37,993 nucleotides of DNA from Campylobacterales bacterium (GCA_024277445.1 JAJRVE010000120.1:1-37993), one strand, 5' to 3'. Numbered from the stretch's first letter, positions 1-10,241 are shown. Notes: generated by a model not told the origin, from the letters alone. Program-made: numbers and translations.

Positions 1-350
1 ATGGTACCTTTTCTCTAGGGTTAACTGCTTATATTTCATGCGACTTCTTTCTTTTTGGTCGAATAAAGATTAGCAGATATACTGTTAACCCGCTCTTTCA
101 ACCTCTTTCAAAAAAATTGCACTTATGATTAGAATTGGCGATATTATAAATAATTATACAATATATATTAAAAGAAATGATAACTTTGTGATATGATTAA
201 AAGTATTGAAAAAATATTGTATTTTTTGTTACAGATATTAAAGAACTCTATCTCGTAAATAAAACAACTCCTAAGGAAGAGTACCAATTTTAACTATTCT
301 GAGCCCTTAAAATCGAATTAGTAAGTTTTAGAGGTGCCCATAAATGATTG

Positions 351-1589
351 CTAGAGAAGGCTTGTGTTTTTAAGATATGTAGTGCTGTCTTTTAATTTAA
401 ACGACATAAATAGTGCAAATAACAGTACTAATAGCGTGAGCGTATAGAGTTGAGTATAGCTTCCAAAATGTAAAACCACTCCCCCTAAGATAGAGAAGAA
501 CATCCCAAACGAAATGATATTGATTTGTAGTGCGACGTACATGGGGCGTTTTTCAGGTGGTGCTAGGATTAAGATGAGGTTACCTGAGGCGATGCGGTTT
601 CCGTCTGTGGCCGCACCGACGATAAAGAAGATAGCGATGTACTCATAAAGAGAAGAGGCATTAAAGGCGATGATGATGGCAAGTATGTGCAGTGAAAGTG
701 CGATGTTTGCCGTGAGGCGGTTGAAACCACTGCCACTGATCTTTCCCCAGACTAAGTTACTGAGCATCGCACCGACCATCTGGGCAGTAATGAGTGTACC
801 GATGGCGACACCAGTGAGATGGATGCTCTCTTGTGCTTGGAGAATGATGAAGGGCAGGGCAATAAGGTAGCCGTAGGCAAAAAGAAAGGTCGTGATCTGT
901 ACTTGTAGGTCTTTGTCACTTTTGAGAAGTGCCATGGCATTTTGCAAAAACTTTTTAAAGGAGTTCTCTCTTGGTGCGATCTTCTCTTTGGGTGGTTCTT
1001 CAACACTACCAAACGCCATATAGCCTAAGCCCATTACAAAGGCACTGACCATAAAGAGATAGCCAAAGCTTTGCGGTGCAGGAAAAACTTCTAAGATGAA
1101 ACCTGCAAGTGCCCCACTGAGTAGTCCACCTAATGCGCTGAAAAATTGACGATAGGCCATAGTTTTACCACGAAACTTATGACTAAAGATCTTGGCAACA
1201 ATGTCTTTAAAGTAGATCGCCCCAAACCCTGCACTAAACGAGAAGATGAAGAGGCCAATACCGATGGAAAGTAGGCTGAGGTTAGGATGGCTATCACCAA
1301 AAAAAATGATGGCAACACCGATGAAAAACCACGCTAAAAAGCGGATGAAGAAAACCCGTCTTAGGTAAGGAAGCATGAGTGGGTAACTCTGTGCTTTAAA
1401 GGCGGCAAAGAGTTGCACGACAATAGCACCACCACGAAGCAAGGCGGCAAAAAAACCGACTAAGAGTGAACTACCACCAAAGTAGTTGACGATGAGTGGC
1501 AAGATCGTAGCAGGTTCAGCTATGGTCGTCCCGATGGTTAGAAAAAATCCGTGCAGGATGTTTTTGACGTGGTTGGAAAACTTATCCAT
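351..1589 (-). CDS. MFS-type membrane transporter
   Basis: Long ORF with about 12 hydrophobic segments. Track ORF starts at 1613; the internal ATG at 1589 (MDKFSNHVKNI) gives less overlap with the upstream gene. Confidence 0.75.
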   Translation of the reverse strand: MDKFSNHVKNILHGFFLTIGTTIAEPATILPLIVNYFGGSSLLVGFFAALLRGGAIVVQLFAAFKAQSYPLMLPYLRRVFFIRFLAWFFIGVAIIFFGDSHPNLSLLSIGIGLFIFSFSAGFGAIYFKDIVAKIFSHKFRGKTMAYRQFFSALGGLLSGALAGFILEVFPAPQSFGYLFMVSAFVMGLGYMAFGSVEEPPKEKIAPRENSFKKFLQNAMALLKSDKDLQVQITTFLFAYGYLIALPFIILQAQESIHLTGVAIGTLITAQMVGAMLSNLVWGKISGSGFNRLTANIALSLHILAIIIAFNASSLYEYIAIFFIVGAATDGNRIASGNLILILAPPEKRPMYVALQINIISFGMFFSILGGVVLHFGSYTQLYTLTLLVLLFALFMSFKLKDSTTYLKNTSLL

Positions 1590-2478
1590 TGACCATCGCG
1601 AAACCATCATCAACAGAAGCCGCCTTTTCGGTCACAAAAAGATAGACAGCAGCATTAAGCTTGGCGAGTTTTACGTACTCCTCTGAAGGCTCTGTCAGCT
1701 TTTGTACAGAGTCCTCAAGCGTGATAGCATCCCATGACTTGTTGTAGTGAACGCCATAATGTTCAGGGTCGATAATAAACTCTTCAACCTCTCCCTCCTT
1801 AGCAATCCACAGGCGCCCTTTACTAAAGAGTTCAGGGGTTCCTTCATTGCCTTGGATGAGTGCAAAACGCTTGTAGCGATCGCCAAAGATATCAACATAC
1901 TTTGTAACATAGGGCTTGTGAAACACACCCGTAATAGCATACTCGCTTTGCGCAATACGTGGTAGCTTTTCAATGGTGGTTAGACCAGTACGAAGTCCAA
2001 GACGTTGACGGATGGTGGTGAGTTTATGAAGTTTAGGGATGAACTCTTTACGATCAAAGTAGTGAACATTGTCTGGAAGCGTAGTAGCGCTAACGATATC
2101 TTTAATCGTGATACCTTTTTTGGCAGGGAGCAGTTCATCGCCAGTGAGCACAAGGTTAAGACCATGCGGTGCTAAGGCTTCGGCCACAAGCGGAAAGATG
2201 TAGGGGTTTTTCGCTTTACCATCAAAAGGGTAGCCGAGTTCTATGGAGTTGGCAACGGCTTGATGTTTTATGTTTTTGTCACAAGCGTGTAAGGCACCCA
2301 CAAACTCGTCGCGCGTCTCAGGCTTCAGTCGCCAGCCAAGTAAAAATGCTGCGATCTGTTCAGGATAAACAGACTGATCTAACATCTGTGTCATCATGTC
2401 TTTAGCCTCTTCAAGGCTAAGGTCTCGGTTGCTTTTTGGACCAGTACCAACCGCGTGTATATAGGTGTGAAAATTCAT
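1582..2478 (-). CDS. Glycosyl transferase family 3 / anthranilate phosphoribosyltransferase-like protein (TrpD2/YbiB type)
   Basis: MNFHTYIHAVGTGPKSNRDLSLEEAKDMMTQMLDQSVYPEQIAAFLLGWRLKPET resembles the N-terminal domain of this family. The track ORF runs to 2715, but the first ~79 codons look non-coding; the likely start is the ATG at 2478. Confidence 0.7.
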   Translation of the reverse strand: MNFHTYIHAVGTGPKSNRDLSLEEAKDMMTQMLDQSVYPEQIAAFLLGWRLKPETRDEFVGALHACDKNIKHQAVANSIELGYPFDGKAKNPYIFPLVAEALAPHGLNLVLTGDELLPAKKGITIKDIVSATTLPDNVHYFDRKEFIPKLHKLTTIRQRLGLRTGLTTIEKLPRIAQSEYAITGVFHKPYVTKYVDIFGDRYKRFALIQGNEGTPELFSKGRLWIAKEGEVEEFIIDPEHYGVHYNKSWDAITLEDSVQKLTEPSEEYVKLAKLNAAVYLFVTEKAASVDDGFAMVNG

Positions 2479-2666
2479 CGTTTCTCTTTTGTAGATAATA
2501 TATAGGTGCTCTTTATTGGTTCTGAGTTTAACAAAATTTTGACGATAAAACCCTTGATATAGGTCATTATCACTATATATATTTGCTTCTTGATACATAT
2601 CCCCTAATAACGAAATAGAAAATAAGTAGCAAACGTGAGATATCGTAAAATACGAAGAAAGAAGCA

Positions 2667-2710
2667 CGAAAGCGTCACTTTCTGTTATCACCCACAAGGT
2701 GACACTTTCG
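2667..2710. repeat. Inverted repeat (CGAAAGCGTCAC ... GTGACACTTTCG)
   Basis: 12-nt arms at 2667-2678 and 2699-2710 with one mismatch, directly upstream of transposase-like fragments; possible transposon-end or terminator relic. Confidence 0.5.
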
Positions 2711-2725
2711 TCCAAGGACAGAAGT

Positions 2726-2800
2726 ATGGCACAAGGCGTTTTAAATTTTTCTGTAGAAGCGACAGATGAACGATTAACACCAAGATCAGAAGAGATTTAA
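2726..2800 (+). pseudogene. Truncated transposase N-terminus (possibly IS1380-like)
   Basis: ORF of 24 codons, MAQGVLNFSVEATDERLTPRSEEI*, then stop. Resembles the start of IS1380-type transposases; family assignment from memory only. Confidence 0.4.
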
Positions 2801-2864
2801 TCTGGCTACACTTTATAGGACACAGGAATGGTAGAATTTCTATAGGAAGTAAAAAGGACAGAAG

Positions 2865-3044
2865 ATGGCCGGAAAAGGTAGAACATATACACAGGAGTTT
2901 AGAGACTCAGCAATACAACTTGCACTAAACAGTGAGAAGTCAGTGTTGACAGATCAGTCTCGTGTCATCTACATTAGAGGTAGAATACCGATAGTAGTTC
3001 TTGACACGTGTCATATAAAGTTAGATAAATTTCTCCTAAAATAA
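2865..3044 (+). pseudogene. IS3-family OrfA-like transposase fragment
   Basis: MAGKGRTYTQEFRDSAIQLALNSEKSV has the typical IS3 OrfA start (YTxEFRxxAIQLAL), then continues into unrelated sequence and stops at 3042-3044. Confidence 0.6.
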
Positions 3045-3072
3045 GAGATAGTAATACAAGATAGGAATCCAT

Positions 3073-3906
3073 ATGTCTCAAGTCGTTCTCATTACCGGTG
3101 TTAGCTCTGGTATAGGAAAAACATCAGCTCTTTTGTTGGCGGAACGTGGTTATATTGTTTATGCCGGAACACGTACACCTGATAAGTTTGAGACAAATAC
3201 AAAAAACCTGCACGTAATACAACTTGATATAACCGATACAAAAAGTATTCAAACTGCTGTTCAACACATCTATAAAGAGCAGAAAAAGATAGATGTGTTA
3301 GTAAACAACGCGGGTTATGGTTTAGTCTCAACGGTAGAAGATGTAACAGAAGCGGAGATGTTTGAACAGTTTAACGTCAATGTCTTTGGTGTGTTTCGTG
3401 TCTGTAAAGAGGTGATCCCCCTTATGAGAGAGAATAACTTTGGTGTCATCATAAATATCAGCTCATTTCTTGGAAAGATTGGACTTCCTCTCTTGACCTT
3501 TTATAACTCAAGCAAGTATGCAGTCGAAGGTATAACAGACTCGCTTCGATATGAACTTAGAGACTTTAACATTAGAGTACACTCCATAATGCCGGGCTTT
3601 TTTAATACCAATTTTGCCAAAAGTAATTTAGTGACAAACGCTGCAACCTTTGAGAAAAACTCTCCGTATTCAAAACTTGTCTCTAATCTTGCACCCAATA
3701 TTGTTGAGCAGATCAATAATGGAAATGATGCAGGTGAAGCAGCTGAACTCATTGTTAAGATGATAGAAGACGAAGCATCTCTTGCGAGAGAAACAGTGGG
3801 TGATAAGGCAAGTAAGTTCATTCCTATGCGGCGCGAGCTCAGCGATGAAGATTTTGAGCGAAGAGTGAGAGAATATTACAAGCTTGAGGACAATCATGGT
3901 CTATAG
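3073..3906 (+). CDS. SDR family oxidoreductase
   Basis: TGVSSGIGK, NNAG and YNSSKYAVEG motifs of classical short-chain dehydrogenases. Confidence 0.88.
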   Translation: MSQVVLITGVSSGIGKTSALLLAERGYIVYAGTRTPDKFETNTKNLHVIQLDITDTKSIQTAVQHIYKEQKKIDVLVNNAGYGLVSTVEDVTEAEMFEQFNVNVFGVFRVCKEVIPLMRENNFGVIINISSFLGKIGLPLLTFYNSSKYAVEGITDSLRYELRDFNIRVHSIMPGFFNTNFAKSNLVTNAATFEKNSPYSKLVSNLAPNIVEQINNGNDAGEAAELIVKMIEDEASLARETVGDKASKFIPMRRELSDEDFERRVREYYKLEDNHGL

Positions 3907-3914
3907 AGGTAGCC

Positions 3915-4844
3915 TTGATGGATAGCTTTTTTTTCAACATCACAGACAGACGTTACAAACTCAGCCAGTTATATAAAAAAAAAGATGAACATGTCATACG
4001 TGTTGATATTTCTAACGGTCTAATCTTTTTTGATGTTGCACTCTCTTTACAAGAAGAGAAAATCATTGAGGTTGAAAATCTTGATCGCATGAATTTCATA
4101 GTTGCTGTACGTCAGGGAAAATGCCGAATTGAAGATAAGATAGAAGTTAAAACATTTACGCTGCATCAAAACAATACTTATCTCTTTGCATCCTCACGAC
4201 AAAAGCTGAAAATCACAATAGAAGTGTCAAAAAATGTAGAGGTCTTTGTCCTTTTTGTTGCATACTTTTTTATAAAAAGGTATTTGAGCGATAATGCGTA
4301 TGAGCCTATAAATTTTTTATATAAGAAGTTACAAGCAGAGGTGAGTCTTGAACTTTTGAATGAGACACCGACGGATGCCTTAAGTCTTTATCTCATAGAT
4401 AAGATCGTCAATGCAAAAGATAGTGAAAAGATGAACAGCATTATTAGTGAACATCGTGCTGTTGAGTATATGATACACCGTTTTTCGCTTTTAGAACATA
4501 TTGACGAAAATGTGTTTACGCAAGAAGAGGTCGAGATTGCAACACATGCAAAGCAGATCATTTTACAAAACTATAAAAATCCACCAACGATTAAAGAACT
4601 TGCGCATCTCTGTTCGACCAATGATTTTAAACTCAAAAAATATTTTAAAAAAGTTCATAAAACGACGATTTATGGGTATGTACAAAAACTTCGTTTGAAA
4701 AAAGCAAACTTATTGCTTCGTGAAAAGTTACTTAGTGTCAAAGAGATTGCAACGGAAGTCGGTTATAAACATCAAGGGCACTTTAGCGCTATTTTTTTTA
4801 AGACTTATGGCGTTTATCCCAAGGATCTAAAAATATCCGTTTAG
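3915..4844 (+). CDS. AraC family transcriptional regulator
   Basis: C-terminal double HTH (IKELAHLCSTNDFKLKKYFKKVHKTTIYGYVQKLRLKKANLLL...VKEIATEVGYKHQGHFSAIFFKTYGVYPKDLK). Confidence 0.85.
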   Translation: MMDSFFFNITDRRYKLSQLYKKKDEHVIRVDISNGLIFFDVALSLQEEKIIEVENLDRMNFIVAVRQGKCRIEDKIEVKTFTLHQNNTYLFASSRQKLKITIEVSKNVEVFVLFVAYFFIKRYLSDNAYEPINFLYKKLQAEVSLELLNETPTDALSLYLIDKIVNAKDSEKMNSIISEHRAVEYMIHRFSLLEHIDENVFTQEEVEIATHAKQIILQNYKNPPTIKELAHLCSTNDFKLKKYFKKVHKTTIYGYVQKLRLKKANLLLREKLLSVKEIATEVGYKHQGHFSAIFFKTYGVYPKDLKISV

Positions 4845-4889
4845 CGATAGATATAAATCCCTTTAGTGATAAAAGAAGTAAATAAATAC

Positions 4890-4904
4890 TACTATTTAAT
4901 AGTA
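4890..4904. promoter_or_regulatory. Palindrome TACTATT-T-AATAGTA upstream of the second SDR gene
   Basis: Perfect 7+1+7 inverted repeat, 35 bp before the ATG at 4939; possible operator. Confidence 0.3.
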
Positions 4905-4938
4905 ATATGTTGATAATAAATAGTTCAAAGGAATTACA

Positions 4939-5754
4939 ATGTCAAAAGTAGTTTTAATCACAGGGGCAAGTTCGGGAATGGGTGAGGCGACAGCACGTCT
5001 TTTACATGAAAATGGATATAAAGTTCATGCAGGAACTAGAGACAAAGACCTTGATACTCCGAAGATAGTCGGTGTCAATAATATCTATTTAGACGTGACA
5101 GATACAGAGTCCATGAAAACAGCGGTAGAGGCCATTATGATGCAAGAAAAATGTATTGACGTACTTGTGAACAATGCTGGTTTTGGGCTTCTCTCGACAG
5201 CAGAAGATGCAACGGACGAAGAGATCTTTAAACAGTTCGATGTCAATGTTTTTGGTTTGATGAAGATGACAAGAGAAGTAATCCCGCATATGAGAGAAGC
5301 AAAGTCCGGTGTCATCATCAACATAAGCTCATTTCTTGGAAAGATGGGACTTCCTCTTCTTAGTCACTATAATGCATCAAAATATGCTGTTGAAGGCTTT
5401 GTAGACTCGGTTCGCTTTGAACTGAACCCATATGGTGTTCGTGTTCATGCTATTCAAGCAGGTCTGTTTGGGACAAACTTTTTGAAAAAAGGGCTTGTGG
5501 CTAATGCAGCTACAACAGCATAAGAGTCTCCCTACAAATCACTGGTATCGCATTTTGTTCCTATAGTCGCTAAGGCGATCAATGAAGGACCTAACCCTTT
5601 ACCTATTGCTGAGGCAGTTAAGAGTATTATAGAAGATAAAAAGGCACCGATATCAACGCCTGTAGGAGGAGAAGCTACAACGTTTATTCCTATGCGAAAA
5701 GAGTTAAGTGATGAGGTCTTTGAACAAAAAATAAAAGAGACTTTTGGCCTCTAA
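4939..5754 (+). pseudogene. SDR family oxidoreductase interrupted by one in-frame TAA
   Basis: ORF 4939-5523, then the same frame continues ESPYKSLVSHFVPIVAKAINEG...FIPMRKELSDEVFEQKIKETFGL* to 5754, collinear with the C-terminus of the 3073-3906 paralog. Confidence 0.8.
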
Positions 5755-5789
5755 TTGACGCTGGACAAACATTTTTTAAAGGAACTAAT

Positions 5790-6869
5790 ATGAGATATGT
5801 ATTGATTCTAATGTTAAGTTTGACATTTGTATATGCACAAACTTCTCAGGAATTAAGAGAAAAAGCACTTTCTAAGGGTCTTGTCTCAATGCCAACAAGC
5901 TTTGCGCAGCTAAAGCGTGAGGTGGATGATGTGACAAACCCCATGAGTGTTGAGAAGATCTACTTAGGTAAGAAACTCTTTTTTGACAAAAACCTCTCTA
6001 AAGACAGAACCATCGCCTGTGCCACCTGTCATAAACTAGACGAGGGTGGGGTGGACGGTAAACCTACGGCTATTGGTTACCATAGTCTTCCAAACCCTTC
6101 GCATCTTAACTCACCGACGGTTCTAAACACTGCTTACTCAAAACACTTCTTTTGGGATGGTCGTGTGAGTACGCTTCGCGAACAGGCACAAGGCCCGACA
6201 GTCGCCCCTTTTGAGATGGCTTCTTCTGCTGAATTGATAGAAGAGCGTATGCAAGAAAATGAGGAGTATGTGAGACTGTTTAAAAAATTATTTCCAGGAA
6301 AACGTACCCTAACCTTTGGCAACATGGCTAAGGCGATAGAAGTGTATGAGAAGACACTGATCACTCGGGGTACTTTTGATGAATTTTTAGATGGTAATGA
6401 TACGGCAATGAGTGAAGAGGCGCAGATAGGGCTTAATATGTTTATAGACATAGGCTGTAAAGGGTGTCACTTTGGGCCGGCAGTCGGGGGTCAAAAGATA
6501 CAAAAATTTCCACTACGTGATTACAACAGCATTATCAACCTGACCTTTAGTTATGACGAAAAAACCAACACCCGTGGGCTTGCTAACTTTGCCTTTAACG
6601 TTGAGATGTACCATCCTTATCCTTTTAAGAACAAGGGCGACTTTATGGGTAGAGATGGAAACCAGCTTTTTCGCGTGCCTATCTTACGTAACATCGCCAA
6701 GACAAAACCTTACTTTCATAATGGTGTCATAAAAGATCTGCGAGAGGCACTCTTCTTGATGGGAAGACATCAGGTTGGTGTGGACATGACAGAGCGCCAA
6801 CTTGACTATATGGAAGCCTTTATGAAGTCTCTAAATGGCGAATTGGTGGACTATAACCTAAGTCAATGA
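5790..6869 (+). CDS. Di-haem cytochrome c peroxidase / MauG family protein
   Basis: Signal peptide, two CXXCH motifs (CATCH, CKGCH), FFDKNLSKDRTIACATCH and FHNGVIKDLREAL motifs. Confidence 0.9.
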   Translation: MRYVLILMLSLTFVYAQTSQELREKALSKGLVSMPTSFAQLKREVDDVTNPMSVEKIYLGKKLFFDKNLSKDRTIACATCHKLDEGGVDGKPTAIGYHSLPNPSHLNSPTVLNTAYSKHFFWDGRVSTLREQAQGPTVAPFEMASSAELIEERMQENEEYVRLFKKLFPGKRTLTFGNMAKAIEVYEKTLITRGTFDEFLDGNDTAMSEEAQIGLNMFIDIGCKGCHFGPAVGGQKIQKFPLRDYNSIINLTFSYDEKTNTRGLANFAFNVEMYHPYPFKNKGDFMGRDGNQLFRVPILRNIAKTKPYFHNGVIKDLREALFLMGRHQVGVDMTERQLDYMEAFMKSLNGELVDYNLSQ

Positions 6870-7246
6870 AGCTTCTCTTTATATTTTGTGCATTAATTGT
6901 TACCCTACACGCGGACCATGTTCGGTGGCAAGGCAATTTCGAGAAGGCGCGACAAGAGGCACTAAAAGAGAACAAAGCGATGATGGTCTTTCTCATTACT
7001 CCCGAGTGTTCTATGTGCATGAAGATGCTACGTACTACTTTTATGGATCAAAAGTATATTGCTTACATTAATACTCACTATGTCTCGGTGTTAGTGCAGA
7101 AAGATCAAAAGATGAGTTATCCCATAGAGTTACTTTATACTTTAGAGTACCCCACACTCTTCTTTTTAGACACCAATGAGATCTATACAAAAAAGCCCCT
7201 TTTTGGATATGTTTCACCTCAGAGCTTAGCGAAGCATTTCCCATAA
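6866..7246 (+). CDS. Thioredoxin-fold periplasmic protein
   Basis: Signal peptide, then MMVFLITPECSMCMKM (CxxC) and EYPTLFFLD; start overlaps the preceding stop by 4 bp. Confidence 0.75.
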   Translation: MKLLFIFCALIVTLHADHVRWQGNFEKARQEALKENKAMMVFLITPECSMCMKMLRTTFMDQKYIAYINTHYVSVLVQKDQKMSYPIELLYTLEYPTLFFLDTNEIYTKKPLFGYVSPQSLAKHFP

Positions 7247-7282
7247 GGCTTATGCTACAATTGCATCTATAAAAACTGAGGT

Positions 7283-8752
7283 ATGACCGTGCAAGATTCA
7301 GCAACAAAAACACAAAAATTCATCTTAAAACTTTTTCCAGAGATCATGATCAAAGGCGCATCGGCGAAACGTCAGATGACGGGACAACTTTACATTAATA
7401 TTGTTACTATATTGGGCCGTATTCACAGTGACATCGAGGTCAAGAAGTTTTCTGACAAGATCGAAGTAGTTGCGCCTGTTGTTGTTTTAGACGCAGTCCG
7501 TGTCGCACTACTTGAGACTTCAGGTATCGAACAAGTCTTAGAAGCTTTACAGTTTGATGATATGGATAGCATTGACAAGATCAAGGTCAAAGTAGGTGAA
7601 CTGGTTGCTGATAATCTTGAAGGTAAGACATTTGTTGTACGCGCCAAACGTTCAGGTCAACAAGACTTTAGTTCAACTAACATCGAGCAGACTGTAGGCG
7701 GTTACCTCTTAGCGCACTCGAAGGCAAAGGGGGTTGACCTTAGAAACGCTGAGATAACCATACGTTTGGAGTTGATCCATAAACAGCTTAATGTCATCAC
7801 CAAAAAGTACAAAGGTCTGAGTGGCTTTCCTATCGGTACACAAGGTGATATTTTGTCCTTGATGTCAGGTGGATTTGACTCTACGGTTGCCTCTTACCTG
7901 ACGATGAAGCGGGGCATTAAAACCCACTTCGTTTTTTTTAACCTCGGTGGCGCAGCTCATGAGATCGGGGTGAAGCAGGTTGCGCTTTACCTCTGGTCTA
8001 AGTTTGGCTCTTCGCATAGGGTGAAGTTCATCTCTGTCCCTTTTGAAGGTGTTCTTGAAGAGATCTTCCGTTCAACCGGTCCGACCTATATGGGCGTGAC
8101 GCTAAAGCGTTTAATGTTGATGGCGTCTGAGAAGATCGCAGATGAGATGGAGATCGATGCTCTTTTAACGGGTGAGAGTGTAGCGCAGGTTTCCAGTCAG
8201 ACCTTGCGTAACCTTGCCTTGATCGACAAGGTAAGTAACAAGCTCATCTTACGTCCGCTCTCTACGATGAACAAACCAGAGATCATGGGCATAGCCGATG
8301 ACATTGGTACCCGCCATTTTGCAGAGAGTATGCCAGAGTATTGTGGTGTTATCTCACAAAACCCGATTACTCATGGTTCGTTTAAACGGATGGAAAAAGA
8401 GGCGAAACGTTTTAACTATGAGGTCTTAGACAAGGCGGTAGAAGATGCTCAACATATCTACGTCGATGAGATACTTGCAGATGTCAAAGAGATGGCGGCG
8501 ATAGAGGTAGTAGAAACGCTAGACGACACGAAACATGTGGTCATCGACATACGTGCAGAAGATGAGTGCATCGAGACCTCTTGTGAAAGTATCAAGATAC
8601 CCTTTTACAAACTCAAAAAAGCCTTCGCAGACCTACCCAAAGATAAAGAGTATCTTCTCTACTGTGAAAAAGGCATTATGAGCCAACTGCATGGGCAGTT
8701 TTTAAAAGATGCGAAGATCTGTGAAAACATTAAGGTCTATCGACCTCAATAG
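7283..8752 (+). CDS. thiI: tRNA 4-thiouridine synthetase ThiI with C-terminal rhodanese domain
   Basis: THUMP-like N-terminus, PP-loop LMSGGFDSTVASYL, MPEYCGVISQNP, C-terminal rhodanese-like VVIDIRAEDE...LLYCEKGIMS. Confidence 0.92.
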   Translation: MTVQDSATKTQKFILKLFPEIMIKGASAKRQMTGQLYINIVTILGRIHSDIEVKKFSDKIEVVAPVVVLDAVRVALLETSGIEQVLEALQFDDMDSIDKIKVKVGELVADNLEGKTFVVRAKRSGQQDFSSTNIEQTVGGYLLAHSKAKGVDLRNAEITIRLELIHKQLNVITKKYKGLSGFPIGTQGDILSLMSGGFDSTVASYLTMKRGIKTHFVFFNLGGAAHEIGVKQVALYLWSKFGSSHRVKFISVPFEGVLEEIFRSTGPTYMGVTLKRLMLMASEKIADEMEIDALLTGESVAQVSSQTLRNLALIDKVSNKLILRPLSTMNKPEIMGIADDIGTRHFAESMPEYCGVISQNPITHGSFKRMEKEAKRFNYEVLDKAVEDAQHIYVDEILADVKEMAAIEVVETLDDTKHVVIDIRAEDECIETSCESIKIPFYKLKKAFADLPKDKEYLLYCEKGIMSQLHGQFLKDAKICENIKVYRPQ

Positions 8753-8755
8753 CGC

Positions 8756-9127
8756 TTAATACTCTTCTTCACCTTTGAGCTCTTCTTCGATAGCATCTAT
8801 AAGATCATCGGCATTAATATCACCACTCTCTTCCATGATGATAATCTTGTCTTTACTAAAGGTGATGGTCGCACTAGCACTGTCGTCGCCATCAGCACGT
8901 TCAGCAATAATAGCATTGGACTTAAACTCGATCATCTTTAAGCCTTGCGCCTCTCCCGCTTTCATAATCGCTTCGTGAAGTTTTTTGTTGGTTGTGTGAC
9001 CTTCAAGACGAAGTTCTGTTCCACCACTCATGGATTCATCAGCTGTTTGGGTGTTACCACCGCCACATCCTGTTATGAGTAGTAGTGTTACGGCCGTTAC
9101 CATGGTTAATTTGATCATTTTTTGCAT
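8756..9127 (-). CDS. Small lipoprotein of unknown function
   Basis: Lipobox LLITGC after a hydrophobic N-terminus. Confidence 0.6.
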   Translation of the reverse strand: MQKMIKLTMVTAVTLLLITGCGGGNTQTADESMSGGTELRLEGHTTNKKLHEAIMKAGEAQGLKMIEFKSNAIIAERADGDDSASATITFSKDKIIIMEESGDINADDLIDAIEEELKGEEEY

Positions 9128-9252
9128 TTTTTCCTCTTTTCTTGACTTTTGTCATTACGATAAAAACGTTCAATGATATAATAATCCCAATCAAATAGAT
9201 TTGATATACCTCAAGGGCATCTCTAAAAGCCCTTAATACTAAGTGAGTAGAG

Positions 9253-9456
9253 ATGACAACACTTGACCTTGTAATGATCTTAGTCTACACCTTTCCGATG
9301 TTTCTTTTTGCAGTTGCTCCCGCGTTAAAGTTGGGTGATTACTTAGAAGCGCATTATGGACTTTCCGAGAAGAACAAACGTGTAGTGATGGTCAGTGGTA
9401 CCATTGTTGTCGCGTTGAGTTTAGCAACCTTTTTACAGTTTGCACATATCTACTAG
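9253..9456 (+). CDS. Small membrane protein of unknown function
   Basis: 67 aa with two hydrophobic segments, just upstream of the Sel1 gene in the same direction. Confidence 0.5.
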   Translation: MTTLDLVMILVYTFPMFLFAVAPALKLGDYLEAHYGLSEKNKRVVMVSGTIVVALSLATFLQFAHIY

Positions 9457-9467
9457 GAGTATGGCGG

Positions 9468-10157
9468 ATGCGATTATTAGTAATTTTGAGTTTTGTGACG
9501 ATGATGTTGTTTGGTGCTTCTTTAGATGAAGCACTTAGTGCGTTTAAAAGTAAGCAGTACGAAAAAGCCTTTACACTTTATGAAGTAGAGGCAAAAAAAG
9601 AGGATACCAAAGCACAACGTGCCTTGAGTTACCTCTACTTTAATGGTCTTGGTGTTGAACAAAACAAGGAAAGAGGCTTTTACTGGCTGAACAAGGCTGC
9701 TTACAACTTAGATACGGTGGCTGAGTATGACCTAGGTATGTTTTACCTGCGTGGTACCTACACTAAGCCAAAATTAGACAAGGCGCTCTTCTGGTTGCAA
9801 CGTGCAGCCGATCTGAACCATCCACAAGCCCAATACAACCTCGCCTTGATGTACTACAGTGGTGATGGAACTGATATTAATACGACGAAGGCTGTTATCT
9901 ATCTTGAAAAAGCGGCTGAAAACGATGATGCTAAGGCACAAGCAGTACTTGGACGTATCTACATGCAGCAGATGCAGTTTGACAAGGCACTTCCTTGGCT
10001 CAAACAGTATGCGAAAAGTGGTGATGTTGAAGCGGCTTACTTGGTCGCCGAGATCTACTGTTCTAAGGGTGAGGGTACTAAGGCTACACCTTGGTTAGAT
10101 CAGGCTATAAAGGGTGGCTATGAGAAGGCTAGGGAATTAAAGAAGAGTTGTCCATAA
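9468..10157 (+). CDS. Sel1/TPR-like repeat protein, secreted
   Basis: Signal peptide and repeated A-x(4)-L-x(3)-Y-x(2)-G-x-G motifs. Confidence 0.85.
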   Translation: MRLLVILSFVTMMLFGASLDEALSAFKSKQYEKAFTLYEVEAKKEDTKAQRALSYLYFNGLGVEQNKERGFYWLNKAAYNLDTVAEYDLGMFYLRGTYTKPKLDKALFWLQRAADLNHPQAQYNLALMYYSGDGTDINTTKAVIYLEKAAENDDAKAQAVLGRIYMQQMQFDKALPWLKQYAKSGDVEAAYLVAEIYCSKGEGTKATPWLDQAIKGGYEKARELKKSCP

Positions 10158-10241
10158 CTTATGCGTGTTAGGTGCAGATAAATCAGCACTTTTGATATGC
10201 GTGATGGAACCGCTGACTCGTCTGTGGCTAAGTAAATTAGC

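Noticed and set aside
1-350. Possible gene remnant or tRNA at the left edge
   Set aside because: AT-rich with only very short open frames and no tRNA-like T-loop or cloverleaf seen.
6134-6451. 105-aa ORF antisense to the cytochrome c peroxidase gene
   Set aside because: Shadow ORF; opposite frame contains the conserved MauG-type sequence.
9190-9205. ATCAAA-TAGA-TTTGAT inverted repeat upstream of the 67-aa ORF as an FNR box
   Set aside because: Half-sites are in the reverse order (ATCAA...TTGAT), so it does not match the FNR-family site.
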